64,000 nt of DNA from Oceanobacillus zhaokaii. Its GTDB lineage: Bacteria; Bacillota; Bacilli; Bacillales; Amphibacillaceae. The position numbers and the translations under genes are program-made. Position 1 is the stretch's first letter; every line of letters starts with the position of its first letter. The stretch is taken from NCBI RefSeq assembly GCF_003352005.1, contig NZ_CP024848.1, positions 753,001 through 817,000 on the forward strand, in the 5' to 3' direction. The notes under the pieces were generated by a model. The model worked only from the letters and a program-made list of their open reading frames with translations, did not search any database and was not told where the DNA came from. Positions 42,843 through 51,766 of this stretch are shown one piece after another.

Positions 42843-43703
42843 ATGGATTTAATTAGTACGTTAGTTATTAATGGGCTCGCGACAGGCATGTTAATTTTCC
42901 TCCTTGCAGCTGGATTAACACTAATCTTTGGTCTAATGAGTGTACTGAACTTTGCCCATGGAGGATTATTTATCTGGGGTGCCTATACCGGTGTGTGGAG
43001 CTATCAGTTAAGCGGCAGCTTTATTGTTGGGATTATTGTTGCGATTGTAACTGGACTATTACTCGGACTTATTACGGAAAGGTTAATCATTCGACCGGTA
43101 TACGGCAATCATATTCAACAAATCTTAATCACTTTAGGCTTCATGCTCGTGCTGCAGGAATTTATTAAAGTTGTATTTGGACCAAATCAAATAGCAGTCT
43201 CTCCCCCAGCATTTCTACAAGGGAGTTTTTATGTTGGTGACGTCATCTTTATTAAATATCGCTTGTTCATTATCATTTTGGGCTTACTCGTTTACTTTGT
43301 TTCGATGTTCATATTAAAACGAACTCGGATCGGATTGATTGTTCGTGCAGGTGTAATGAATAAAGAAATGGTCCAATCGCTTGGGATTAATATCCGCCTT
43401 GTTTTCATGCTGGTTTTCATGGTTGGTTCCGCTATGGCCGCCCTTAGTGGGATGCTTCATGCACCATATTCTGGTGTGATCTATGCGGAAATGGGGCTGG
43501 AATTTTCAATTTTAGCCTTTATAGTAGTAGTAATCGGCGGTATGGGGAGCTTTTCTGGATCATTATTTGCAGCTATCTTAGTAGGTATAGCGCAAGCATT
43601 CATGGCATATTATGTCCCAGCACTTTCACTTGCAGTCAATATGCTATTAATGACAGTTGTACTCATCTTTAGACCACAGGGCCTGTTTAAGGCAAAGGGG
43701 TGA
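42843..43703 (+). CDS. Liv-type permease LivH
   Basis: 286 residues with about eight membrane helices. Starts STLVINGLATGMLIFLLAAG and has LTLIFGLMSVLNFAHGGLFI, a LivH hallmark, plus VIGGMGSFSGSLFAAILVGI near the end. ATG 42843 with GGGGGAAG in front, 12 bases after livF. Membrane channel half of the importer. Confidence 0.92.
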   Translation: MDLISTLVINGLATGMLIFLLAAGLTLIFGLMSVLNFAHGGLFIWGAYTGVWSYQLSGSFIVGIIVAIVTGLLLGLITERLIIRPVYGNHIQQILITLGFMLVLQEFIKVVFGPNQIAVSPPAFLQGSFYVGDVIFIKYRLFIIILGLLVYFVSMFILKRTRIGLIVRAGVMNKEMVQSLGINIRLVFMLVFMVGSAMAALSGMLHAPYSGVIYAEMGLEFSILAFIVVVIGGMGSFSGSLFAAILVGIAQAFMAYYVPALSLAVNMLLMTVVLIFRPQGLFKAKG

Positions 43704-43708
43704 AAAAT

Positions 43709-44749
43709 ATGAACCTGGCAAAAGTTGAAAAAAGTACATGGATCTATCTTATCTTCAGTTTGTTGTTAGTAATTGTTCCGTTTATCGTAACAGGCAGAAG
43801 TATGCAATTTATCATCATTCAGTTTTTCATTTTTGCGATTTTCGCAATGAGTTATGACATTTTATTAGGTTATACGGGAATTATTTCCTTCGGGCATGTC
43901 ATGTTCTTTGGGATTGGAGCCTATTCCACTGCAATTGTAATGAACCAGTTTGATTCGACGGTTCTATCGTTTATTTTGGCGATTATTATCGCCATCGTCT
44001 TGGCCGCAATTGTAAGCTTAATTGTTGGGGTGTTGACACTAAGATTAAAAAGTCATTTCTATGCGATGCTCACCTTAGCACTTGCGGGTTTATTCTTGGT
44101 TGGAGCCGAGAAGTGGCGATCTTTAACTGGTGGTAATGATGGATTTACCTTCAAGCTGCCAGAAATACTCCGTGATTCACAGAATTTCTACATGCTTTGC
44201 CTTCTGTCGCTCGTGCTGATTTTCTTTGGACTTAGGCGCTTGACGAAATCCCCGTTTGGACGGGTGTTAATGGCGATACGAGAGAATGAAAAACGAACGG
44301 AATCATTGGGCTATAAGATTGTTCATTATAAGGTAATTGCTAGTGTTGTTGCAGGGGTGGTTGCTAGTTTTGCTGGAGTACTCTATTCGATTTCCCTTCG
44401 TTTTGTAAATACGAGCGTTTTTGCTACCGATATGACGATTGACGTACTTTTAATGACCATTATCGGTGGAGTTGGAACTTTAATTGGACCAATCATTGGT
44501 GCAGGATTAGTAGAATTCGCCCATCATTGGTTATCTAGTTTGGCAGATGTTCACTGGATCTTCGAGCGTTGGATTATTTTATATGGGATTGTCTATATTC
44601 TCGTCGTTATCTTTTTCCCACTCGGTATTGTTGGTACAATCCAAAAGAAGTTCTTCAACAGACAGAACTTCCAAAAGAAAAAGCAACAAAATCACCGTGG
44701 AAAACTAGAGGAAGGCAGGGATAAGGATGAAATCTATCGGAATGGTTAG
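43709..44749 (+). CDS. Liv-type permease LivM
   Basis: 346 residues from ATG 43709, eight bases after AAAGGGG; the livH stop lies just before. About nine membrane helices and LivM motifs YDILLGYTGIISFGHVMFFG, then GRVLMAIRENEKRTESLGY and TIIGGVGTLIGPIIGAGLVE. The C-terminal tail is very basic and Gln/Lys rich (KKFFNRQNFQKKKQQNHRGK) and overlaps the next start by 23 bases. Second channel half of the importer. Confidence 0.92.
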   Translation: MNLAKVEKSTWIYLIFSLLLVIVPFIVTGRSMQFIIIQFFIFAIFAMSYDILLGYTGIISFGHVMFFGIGAYSTAIVMNQFDSTVLSFILAIIIAIVLAAIVSLIVGVLTLRLKSHFYAMLTLALAGLFLVGAEKWRSLTGGNDGFTFKLPEILRDSQNFYMLCLLSLVLIFFGLRRLTKSPFGRVLMAIRENEKRTESLGYKIVHYKVIASVVAGVVASFAGVLYSISLRFVNTSVFATDMTIDVLLMTIIGGVGTLIGPIIGAGLVEFAHHWLSSLADVHWIFERWIILYGIVYILVVIFFPLGIVGTIQKKFFNRQNFQKKKQQNHRGKLEEGRDKDEIYRNG

Positions 44750-45752
44750 TACAGGAATTTATCTGCCTGAAAAACGGATGTCTTCCAATGAATTGGCTTT
44801 GGCTGCGGGTCTTCCCTTGCATGTGGTCGAAGAAAAAATGGGAATAAAGGAGAAAACATTGCCAGATGAAAAGGATCATACGGCATTAATGGGGATTCAT
44901 GCTGCAAAAAAAGCCATTGATAAAGCAGGAATTGATCCGAAAGAAATTGACCTCGTGATTTATATTGGTGAAGAACATAAGGAGTACCCGCTTTGGACTG
45001 CGGGAATTAAATTACAATACGAAATTGGTGCGGAGAATTCTTGGGCTTTTGATACGGCTCTGCGCTGTGGCACGACTATTATGGCTTTGAAACTTGCAAA
45101 AGATATGATGACAGCCGACGATGAAATCAATACAGTGCTGCTAGCTGGTGGTTATCGCAATGTTGATTTTATCAATTATCAAAATCCTAAAACGCGTTTC
45201 ATGTTCAATCTTGGAGCCGGTGGAGGAGCAATTATTCTACAAAAGGGATATGGGCAAAATCAGCTGCTCGGAACGCATCTGATGACAGATGGATCTTTTT
45301 CTGAAGATGTTGTCATTCCAACAGGTGGTACGAAAAGTCCAATTACAAAGGATACGTTGGCAGCTGGACTCTATCAGCTAGATGTAATAGATCCACAAGG
45401 AATGAAGCAAAGATTAGAAGAAAAATCGATGAGAAATTTTATTATTTGTATTGAAAAGGCATTAGCGAAAAGCGGCTATTCGAAAAAGGATATTGACTAT
45501 GTTGCTCTGCTACATATGAAGCGTTCTGCACATCATTACGTTTTGGACCAGCTAGGCGTTGCCCATGATAAATCAATCTATTTAGAAGATTATGGTCATA
45601 TTGGGCAAATTGATCAAATTCTTTCGCTTGAATTAGCAGAGCAACAAGGGAAATTGCAGGATGGTGCGATCGTTGTACTCGTTTCTGCTGGAATCGGCTA
45701 TGCATGGGGAGCGAATGTGATTAGGTGGGGGAAAAATAAGGAGGCTATGTAA
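44727..45752 (+). CDS. KAS III-like (FabH-family) protein 2
   Basis: 341 residues. Same fold and layout as the protein at 38870: nucleophile Cys114 (TALRCGTTIM), His263 (LLHMKRSAHH), and His291 at the place of the FabH Asn (EDYGHIGQIDQ). The shared FMFN(F/L) and TDGSFS(Q/E) (D/E)V stretches show that the two are paralogues. They may form a heterodimer or act in sequence. ATG 44727 lies inside livM. KAS III pairs next to a CoA ligase, MaoC and SDR suggest acyl-CoA chemistry of the imported substrate. Confidence 0.85.
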   Translation: MKSIGMVSTGIYLPEKRMSSNELALAAGLPLHVVEEKMGIKEKTLPDEKDHTALMGIHAAKKAIDKAGIDPKEIDLVIYIGEEHKEYPLWTAGIKLQYEIGAENSWAFDTALRCGTTIMALKLAKDMMTADDEINTVLLAGGYRNVDFINYQNPKTRFMFNLGAGGGAIILQKGYGQNQLLGTHLMTDGSFSEDVVIPTGGTKSPITKDTLAAGLYQLDVIDPQGMKQRLEEKSMRNFIICIEKALAKSGYSKKDIDYVALLHMKRSAHHYVLDQLGVAHDKSIYLEDYGHIGQIDQILSLELAEQQGKLQDGAIVVLVSAGIGYAWGANVIRWGKNKEAM

Positions 45753-45753
45753 A

Positions 45754-46659
45754 ATGGCAATTGTTGAATTGAAGAAAATCTTACTAACAAATGGAGAAGA
45801 GCTTGCCTATCGTGAACGAGAAGGGGGCGAGGATGTTGTTCTCTTAGTTCATGGCAATATGACATCGTCTGTTCACTGGGATGTTGTAATTGAAAATCTT
45901 GCACCAGAATACAAAGTATATGCAATTGATTTACGCGGTTTTGGGGGGTCAAGCTATAGAAGACCAATTTTAGCGATTAAGGATTTTGCAAAAGACTTGC
46001 AGCTATTTGTTGATGCACTTCATTTACAAGATTTTGCATTAGTTGGCTGGTCACTTGGCGGAACCGTCTGTCAGCAATTTTGTGCAGATTACCCAGGATA
46101 TTGCAATCGTTTGTTTTTACTTGCATCTGGTTCTTCTAGGGGATATGGATGTTATCCATTAGGGGAAGACGGCTTGCCTGACGTGGCGAATCGATATCAG
46201 ACGTTTGAGGCGGTTAAAGAAGATGATAAGACGAAGATTGTTCAAACTGCTTATGATACATTAAATTATGACTTTTTAAGGCAAATGTGGGATATGGTTA
46301 TTTACGTTGATAATAAACCAGCTCCAGAAAAATACCAAACCTATTTGGAAGACATGACAACACAGCGAAATCTAGCAGAATGCTATCACGCGTTAAATAT
46401 TTTTAATTTGAGTGCCGTTCACAATGGCCTGGTTGATGGCGAGGATAAAATTAAAGATATTCAAATACCAGTACTGATAGCCTGGGGAGAAAACGATATG
46501 GTCGTGACAAGGCAAATGACAGAAGAATTAATTGCCGACTTTGGGGATAGAGCAATCCATCATGAATTAAAGGGATGCGGTCATTCACCACAGATTGATG
46601 ACCTTGACCAACTATTAGGTGTGATGGAGAGATTCCTTAGTAAACAGGAAGTTCGTTAG
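45754..46659 (+). CDS. Alpha/beta hydrolase
   Basis: 301 residues from ATG 45754, with GGAGGC before it and one base after the KAS III-2 stop. Oxyanion HGNMTSS, nucleophile Ser100 in GWSLGG, acid in WGENDMVV and His in GCGHSPQID. A cap region of ~80 residues contains several Tyr and Trp. Related to C-C hydrolases, esterases and thioesterases. In this cluster it could cleave a CoA thioester, lactone or beta-diketone. Confidence 0.88.
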   Translation: MAIVELKKILLTNGEELAYREREGGEDVVLLVHGNMTSSVHWDVVIENLAPEYKVYAIDLRGFGGSSYRRPILAIKDFAKDLQLFVDALHLQDFALVGWSLGGTVCQQFCADYPGYCNRLFLLASGSSRGYGCYPLGEDGLPDVANRYQTFEAVKEDDKTKIVQTAYDTLNYDFLRQMWDMVIYVDNKPAPEKYQTYLEDMTTQRNLAECYHALNIFNLSAVHNGLVDGEDKIKDIQIPVLIAWGENDMVVTRQMTEELIADFGDRAIHHELKGCGHSPQIDDLDQLLGVMERFLSKQEVR

Positions 46660-46747
46660 ATAGGAATGACGAGGGCAAAACTTTCGTTTAAGGATTTGCT
46701 TAGTCTATGCTAACAGAAGTGGAAAATTGATAAAAGGGGACTTAGAG

Positions 46748-47491
46748 ATGAAACGATTGCAAGATAAAGTAGCAATTATAACAGGTGCAGCAAATGGGAT
46801 AGGGCTTGAGGCAGCAAGTACATTTGCCAGAGAAGGTGCAATGGTTGTTATTGCTGATTTCAACGAGGAAAAAGGATTGGCTAGTGAAAAAGAGCTTTTA
46901 GCAAAAGATCTTACATGTCATTTTATCCAAGTAAATGTCGCAGAGCGAGCCAGTGTCGATCAATTGGTAGATCGTGTCGTTCGTGGATACGGAAAAATTG
47001 ATATTTTAGTAAATAATGCAGGAATAACACGTGATGCAATGCTTTCAAAAATGACTGAATTGCAATTCAAGCAAGTGATTGACGTGAACTTAACTGGTGT
47101 ATTTCATTGCACACAGGCAGTCCTCCCAACCATGATAGCACAAGGGAAAGGGAAAATAATTAGCACATCATCCGTTTCTGGTGTGTATGGAAATGTTGGG
47201 CAAACGAATTACGCCGCGGCAAAAGCAGCTATTATTGGTATGACAAAAACATGGGCAAAAGAGCTTGCGAGAAAAGGAATTAATGTAAATGCAGTTGTAC
47301 CAGGCTTCACAGAAACTAGCATGGTTGAAGCAGTTCCAGATAAAGTAATTGAAAAAATGAAGGAACAAATACCAATGCAGCGTCTGGGAAGACCGGAAGA
47401 CATCGCGAATGCTTATTTATTCTTAGCATCTGCCGAATCAGATTATGTAAATGGTCATGCATTACATGTTGATGGTGGAATTATGATGTAA
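46748..47491 (+). CDS. SDR-family oxidoreductase (FabG-like)
   Basis: 247 residues from ATG 46748 after AAAGGGG. Cofactor motif TGAANGIG (12-19), NNAG (89-92), catalytic Ser about 142, Tyr155 and Lys159 (YAAAKAA). ADFN after strand 2 favours NAD(H) over NADP(H). Matches 3-oxoacyl-ACP/CoA reductase or 3-hydroxyacyl-CoA dehydrogenase. Last gene of the cluster; with the MaoC protein it could oxidise a (R)-3-hydroxyacyl-CoA. Terminator at 47645. Confidence 0.9.
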   Translation: MKRLQDKVAIITGAANGIGLEAASTFAREGAMVVIADFNEEKGLASEKELLAKDLTCHFIQVNVAERASVDQLVDRVVRGYGKIDILVNNAGITRDAMLSKMTELQFKQVIDVNLTGVFHCTQAVLPTMIAQGKGKIISTSSVSGVYGNVGQTNYAAAKAAIIGMTKTWAKELARKGINVNAVVPGFTETSMVEAVPDKVIEKMKEQIPMQRLGRPEDIANAYLFLASAESDYVNGHALHVDGGIMM

Positions 47492-47644
47492 GTGAAATGG
47501 ACTGTTATTTAACATTAAATTATTATAGAGTCGTTTAAAATTGGTATATTAATACAACAGCTAAAGAAGCAGGAAGGTTAATTATTTGTTAAGGTACCGA
47601 CATGTTTGAAGTCTAAGAAAATACTTATATACTCCAGATATATC

Positions 47645-47684
47645 AAATATCCTGCTTGTTTTTAAAAGTTTGGATATTTTTTTT
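47645..47684 (+). terminator. Terminator of the acyl-CoA/Liv cluster
   Basis: aaatatcc / ggatattt with a large A/T loop, then eight T. Nothing gene-like between 47492 and 47938. Confidence 0.65.
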
Positions 47685-47762
47685 GATTAATGAAATACAT
47701 TTACTGATAGGTTCCATCACTATTAGCAATTTCACACGGGTAAGAAAATATTATATAATTTA

Positions 47763-47780
47763 ATTGTAAACGCTTACAAT
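47763..47780. promoter_or_regulatory. cre site (CcpA operator)
   Basis: attgtaaacgcttacaat is a perfect 18-bp palindrome and fits the cre consensus TGWAANCGNTNWCA exactly. It is 159 bases before the YkvI-like gene, so carbon catabolite control of that gene is likely. Confidence 0.8.
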
Positions 47781-47938
47781 ATTTAGCTCTTTGCAAAAGA
47801 TTTAAATCTGCATAGTTTGAACAGCCAATTTATAAACATATACTCTCCCATCAGTCAAAATAATTATGTGTATAAATATTAACAAATGATTCATTTTGTG
47901 GTTTGTTTATTACTATAAAAAGAAAGTGGGATGGGCAT

Positions 47939-49072
47939 ATGCATAGTAGTAATGTAAATGTTAAACAAGTTATTGCTTTTAGCGGGGCTTTTATAGCATT
48001 TTTAATCGGCTCAGGTTTTGCAACGGGGCAGGAAATTATGCAGTACTTTGTAGCATATGGATATAAGGGTATTGCCGGAGCAATCGTAGTTTTCCTCCTC
48101 TTTATGTATGTTGGAACTAGCTTCATAGTAACAGGGTATAAGCATAGATTTCCGAAACCTAATGACATTTACACTTATTATTGCGGAAAGGCGATAGGGA
48201 AATTTTTTGATTACTTTTCCATACTGTTTATTTATATGTCCTTTATTGTCATGATTGGAGGAGCGGGAGCCACTGTAAGACAGCAATTTGATATCCCTGC
48301 TTCAATCGGTGGTATAGGTTTAGCCATACTCGCAGGGATTACGGTAATATTAGGGCTAAACAGAATTGTTGATGTAATCGGTAAAATTGGGCCGGTAATA
48401 TGTATTATGGCAATAATATTGGGAATTTCAGCTATAATTATGAATCCTTCAGGTTTAAGTACAGCTAGTCAGATTATACCTGATTTAGATTTGTTAAGCG
48501 CATCGAGTAATTGGCTATTTGCAGCTGGTTCTTATGTAGGGTTTTGTATGTTATGGTTAGCTGCATTTTTGTCTACGATGGGAGCAACAGCAGTAAACCA
48601 TAAAACAGCATCTCTTGGTGCAATTATTGGAGCGTTTGGTTTTTCATTAGGTATTATCGTGATAGCTTTAGGGCTTATGGCGAATATTCAGCAAGTCGAA
48701 GGATCTTTAGTGCCTTCATTAATTTTAGCAGGTAATATACATCCTAGTATAGCAGTAATATTTTCGTTGACCGTAATGGCAGCAATATTCTCTACAGCTG
48801 TACCACTGCTTTGGACAGTATCATCCAAAATTGCTGATGAAAAGAGTAGTAGGTTTAAGCATGTTACGATAATACTTGCAATTATAGGAACAGTAGTTGG
48901 ATTATATATTCCATTTGATAGACTTGTAAATATTGTTTATGTAGTTAACGGGTATGTAGGGATACTCTTATTAGTTTTAATGATTATTAAAACTATAAAA
49001 AATGTTATCGAGAATAATAAGGATAAAAATGATGACGGCAACCTACTTGAAACGAAAAGTAACGTTAAGTGA
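47939..49072 (+). CDS. YkvI-like membrane transporter
   Basis: 377 residues, 10-11 predicted membrane helices, ATG 47939 with GTGGGATGGG upstream (ATG 47903 is an alternative with a poor site). The start IAFSGAFIAFLIGSGFATGQ and EIMQYFVAYG are typical of the YkvI branch of the LeuT-like APC superfamily; a broken first helix GSGFATG is the ion/substrate site. The C-terminus is charged and cytoplasmic. Substrate unknown. The upstream cre site suggests import of a carbon source. Confidence 0.85.
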   Translation: MHSSNVNVKQVIAFSGAFIAFLIGSGFATGQEIMQYFVAYGYKGIAGAIVVFLLFMYVGTSFIVTGYKHRFPKPNDIYTYYCGKAIGKFFDYFSILFIYMSFIVMIGGAGATVRQQFDIPASIGGIGLAILAGITVILGLNRIVDVIGKIGPVICIMAIILGISAIIMNPSGLSTASQIIPDLDLLSASSNWLFAAGSYVGFCMLWLAAFLSTMGATAVNHKTASLGAIIGAFGFSLGIIVIALGLMANIQQVEGSLVPSLILAGNIHPSIAVIFSLTVMAAIFSTAVPLLWTVSSKIADEKSSRFKHVTIILAIIGTVVGLYIPFDRLVNIVYVVNGYVGILLLVLMIIKTIKNVIENNKDKNDDGNLLETKSNVK

Positions 49073-49144
49073 GTGATTCCTTGAATATACATGTTGAACT
49101 AATTTTGATTGTTGTTCTTGTGCTTGATTAATTTTGAATATAAA

Positions 49145-49181
49145 GAGCGTGTTTTGATCCATCCAACACGCTCATTTTTTA
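49145..49181 (+). terminator. Terminator
   Basis: Perfect gagcgtgtt / aacacgctc stem followed by T-run. Confidence 0.9.
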
Positions 49182-49380
49182 TTGTCCATTTATCAAGTTT
49201 ACTAGTAATAAATTGATTAAAACTTAATTCCAGGATACAATGGCGCGCTGTAATTTCTCTGCTCTGATTCTGTTTCTAAGCATACTATTTCCTCTCTCAA
49301 TCACATGTAACCACCCTGTAACTCTTCCAATCTATACTTTTAATACATGATTATTATTGGGTTTAAGGAGGAGAGGTTAC

Positions 49381-50862
49381 ATGCACTATAATATCAATTG
49401 GTTTGAGAACCGAGTGAAGCTAACACCAAATGCAATCGCGGTTATCGATTCAGATACAAATGAGTCATGGACATATGAACAACTGCAGCATCGGGTAACT
49501 AAAATGGGGAATTATTTCCAAATGCATGATGTGCAAAAAGGGGATCGAGTCGCGGTCCTTGCCCCGAACCATATTAGCTATTTTGATTTCTTTTTTGCTG
49601 CAATGAAGATTGGCGCTATCTTTGTCCCGTTAAATTGGAGATTATCTGAAGAAGAACTAAAATATTTAATTCAAGATGCTGAACCGAAGATAATCGGAGT
49701 TGCCCCATCATTTATGGAAAAAATAAACAACCTATCTACCAATGCTAGTTTAATTAACATAAGTCACAATCAATATATAAATCATTTACAAGTGAAGCAA
49801 ATTTCAGTAAATACCATTCTAAATGAAGAAGATCCACTAGTGATGATATATACAGGTGGAACGACTGGGAAACCAAAAGGGGTTATTTTATCTCATCGGT
49901 CGATATTATGGAATGCCTTAAATACCATTATAAGCTGGGAGTTAAGCAGTGATGATATAACGATTACCTGCCTGCCAATGTCTCATACTGGAGGATTAAA
50001 TGTTTACACCCTACCGCTCTTGCTTGTAGGTGGAACGGTTGTTATTGCTTCTGAATTTCATGCGGAAAAGGCTACCCGAGATCTCGTGAAATATAAATGT
50101 ACGGTCGTATTATTTGTTCCTACAATGTACCACATGATGATTCAAACGAATGCATTTAAACAATCAACTTTTCCTGACATGAAAGTGTTCGTCTCAGGTG
50201 GGGCGCCTTGCCCGCTTAAAATCTATAAGGAATTTGCCAAGAAAGGATTAAAATTTAAAGAAGGGTATGGTTTAACAGAGGCGGGGCCAAATAATTTCTA
50301 TATTGATCCTAGCGACGTAGGCACTAAGTTAGGATCGGTCGGGAAACCAATGTTATTTAATGATATTCAAATAATTAATGAGAACGGAAAAGAAGTGAGA
50401 ACGAATGAGGTCGGAGAATTATTAATTCGTGGAAACCATGCTTTTGAGTATTATTGGAACAAACATGAAGAGACGAAAAAAACGATAGCAAATGGCTGGA
50501 TTCATACTGGGGATCTTGCTAGGAAAGATCAAGATGGCTATGTATATATTGTTGGCAGAAAGAAGGATATGATTATAACTGGTGGGGAGAATGTTTATCC
50601 GTTAGAAATAGAACAGTGGCTCGAAGCCCATTCTAATATTGATGAAGCGGCTGTTACTGGTTTGCCAGACGAAAAATGGGGAGAGGTTGTTACTGCATTT
50701 GTAGTTTTAAAGGATCCAATGACAGAAGCAGAGCTGGAAGCCTATTGTAACCAAAAGTTAACTCGGTATAAGGTACCAAAGAAATTTTTCATTATTGCGG
50801 AACTGCCAAAGACACCTATTGGGAAAATAAATAAAATTGAATTGCAGAAAATGAAGGTATAA
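49381..50862 (+). CDS. Acyl-CoA ligase (AMP-forming), second copy
   Basis: 493 residues from ATG 49381, with AAGGAGG before it. P-loop YTGGTTGKPKGVILS, then EGYGLTEAGPNNFYI and the C-terminal GRKKDMIITGGENVYPLEIE and KTPIGKINK. Related to the ligase at 36933 and to MenE/long-chain ligases. It stands alone, so it is probably a standby enzyme for a similar acid. The preceding ~300 bases show only the end of the transporter terminator and AT-rich upstream DNA. Confidence 0.9.
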   Translation: MHYNINWFENRVKLTPNAIAVIDSDTNESWTYEQLQHRVTKMGNYFQMHDVQKGDRVAVLAPNHISYFDFFFAAMKIGAIFVPLNWRLSEEELKYLIQDAEPKIIGVAPSFMEKINNLSTNASLINISHNQYINHLQVKQISVNTILNEEDPLVMIYTGGTTGKPKGVILSHRSILWNALNTIISWELSSDDITITCLPMSHTGGLNVYTLPLLLVGGTVVIASEFHAEKATRDLVKYKCTVVLFVPTMYHMMIQTNAFKQSTFPDMKVFVSGGAPCPLKIYKEFAKKGLKFKEGYGLTEAGPNNFYIDPSDVGTKLGSVGKPMLFNDIQIINENGKEVRTNEVGELLIRGNHAFEYYWNKHEETKKTIANGWIHTGDLARKDQDGYVYIVGRKKDMIITGGENVYPLEIEQWLEAHSNIDEAAVTGLPDEKWGEVVTAFVVLKDPMTEAELEAYCNQKLTRYKVPKKFFIIAELPKTPIGKINKIELQKMKV

Positions 50863-50927
50863 CAAGGCTCGTTCAATACATTCGTTGCAAAAATTAGGGC
50901 AGCCAACCAAAGGTGGTTTAACCAAAA

Positions 50928-50965
50928 ACCGAACGTTAAACAAGATTAATAATAAATCGTTCGAT
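50928..50965. promoter_or_regulatory. PurR box pair upstream of purE
   Basis: CGAAC 50930-50934 and GTTCG 50959-50963, inverted and 24 bases apart, the same as at pbuG. Confidence 0.85.
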
Positions 50966-50970
50966 TTTTA

Positions 50971-51000
50971 TTGACAGTGCTACATTGAATTTGTTATGCT
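50971..51000 (+). promoter_or_regulatory. pur operon promoter
   Basis: ttgaca 50971-50976 and tatgct 50995-51000, 18-base spacer, overlapped upstream by the PurR boxes. Confidence 0.78.
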
Positions 51001-51027
51001 ATGCATGACAAAAGAATACGGAAAACA

Positions 51028-51095
51028 CCTCATATATTTACTAAGGATATGGCTTAGAAGTCTCTACCTAGCACCGTAAATGCTAGACTATGGGG
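51028..51095 (+). ncRNA. Guanine-type purine riboswitch (pur operon leader)
   Basis: Purine aptamer with P1 ctcata/tatggg, core aaggatatggctta, agtctctacct, loop accgtaaa and gactatgg. The specificity base is C (guanine type). Overlaps the antiterminator strand gaagatga used with the terminator downstream. Confidence 0.95.
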
Positions 51096-51144
51096 AAGAT
51101 GAGTCATTGTGTAGTACAATGATCTGTTTTAGCAATGAAGTTTA

Positions 51145-51190
51145 TTCATCTTCTCATATGAGGAAGAGGAATGAACTTTTTTCTTTTTAC
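51145..51190 (+). terminator. Riboswitch terminator
   Basis: ttcatcttctcat pairs imperfectly with atgaggaagaggaatgaa, followed by T-runs. Strand tcatcttc (51146-51153) can instead pair with gaagatga (51095-51102), giving the antiterminated form. Confidence 0.75.
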
Positions 51191-51274
51191 CGGGGGCATT
51201 CAGCATTCAACTGCACCGTAGGATTACTGCAGTAAAAGTTATCTAAAATTTTCAATAACAGAAAGAGGGATTTC

Positions 51275-51766
51275 ATGGCACAGGTTGGCGTAATAATGGG
51301 AAGTATCTCGGACTGGGACACGATGCAGCATACTTGTGATGTACTAGAGGAATTAAACATTGCTTATGAAAAAGATGTCATTTCCGCACATCGCACACCG
51401 GATGAAATGTTTGCATATGCGAAATCTGCTCGAGATCGTGGCTTAAAGGTTATTATTGCGGGAGCGGGTGGTGCTGCACATTTACCTGGAATGGTTGCAT
51501 CGCAATCAACACTGCCAGTAGTTGGCGTGCCAGTACAATCAAAGGCTTTGAATGGATTGGATTCTTTATTATCAATTGTGCAAATGCCTGGTGGTGTACC
51601 GACTGCGACAGTTGCGATTGGCAAGGCGGGGGCTACCAATGCTGGAATACTAGCAGCGCAAATGATTGGTGCTTTTGATGAATCTGTTGCAGAAAAACTA
51701 GTAAACTACCGGAAAACAATGCAGGAAAAAGTGACAGAAATGAGGGACGAACTTGCTGGAAAATAA
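51275..51766 (+). CDS. purE: N5-carboxyaminoimidazole ribonucleotide mutase
   Basis: 163 residues, usual size. GVIMGSISDWDTMQHTCDVL carries the phosphate-binding SxSD motif; SAHRTPDEM holds the catalytic His; AGGAAHLPGM and the later GGVPTATVAIGKAGA complete the pattern. ATG 51275 after AAAGAGGG. Converts N5-CAIR to CAIR. First gene of the pur operon. Confidence 0.97.
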   Translation: MAQVGVIMGSISDWDTMQHTCDVLEELNIAYEKDVISAHRTPDEMFAYAKSARDRGLKVIIAGAGGAAHLPGMVASQSTLPVVGVPVQSKALNGLDSLLSIVQMPGGVPTATVAIGKAGATNAGILAAQMIGAFDESVAEKLVNYRKTMQEKVTEMRDELAGK

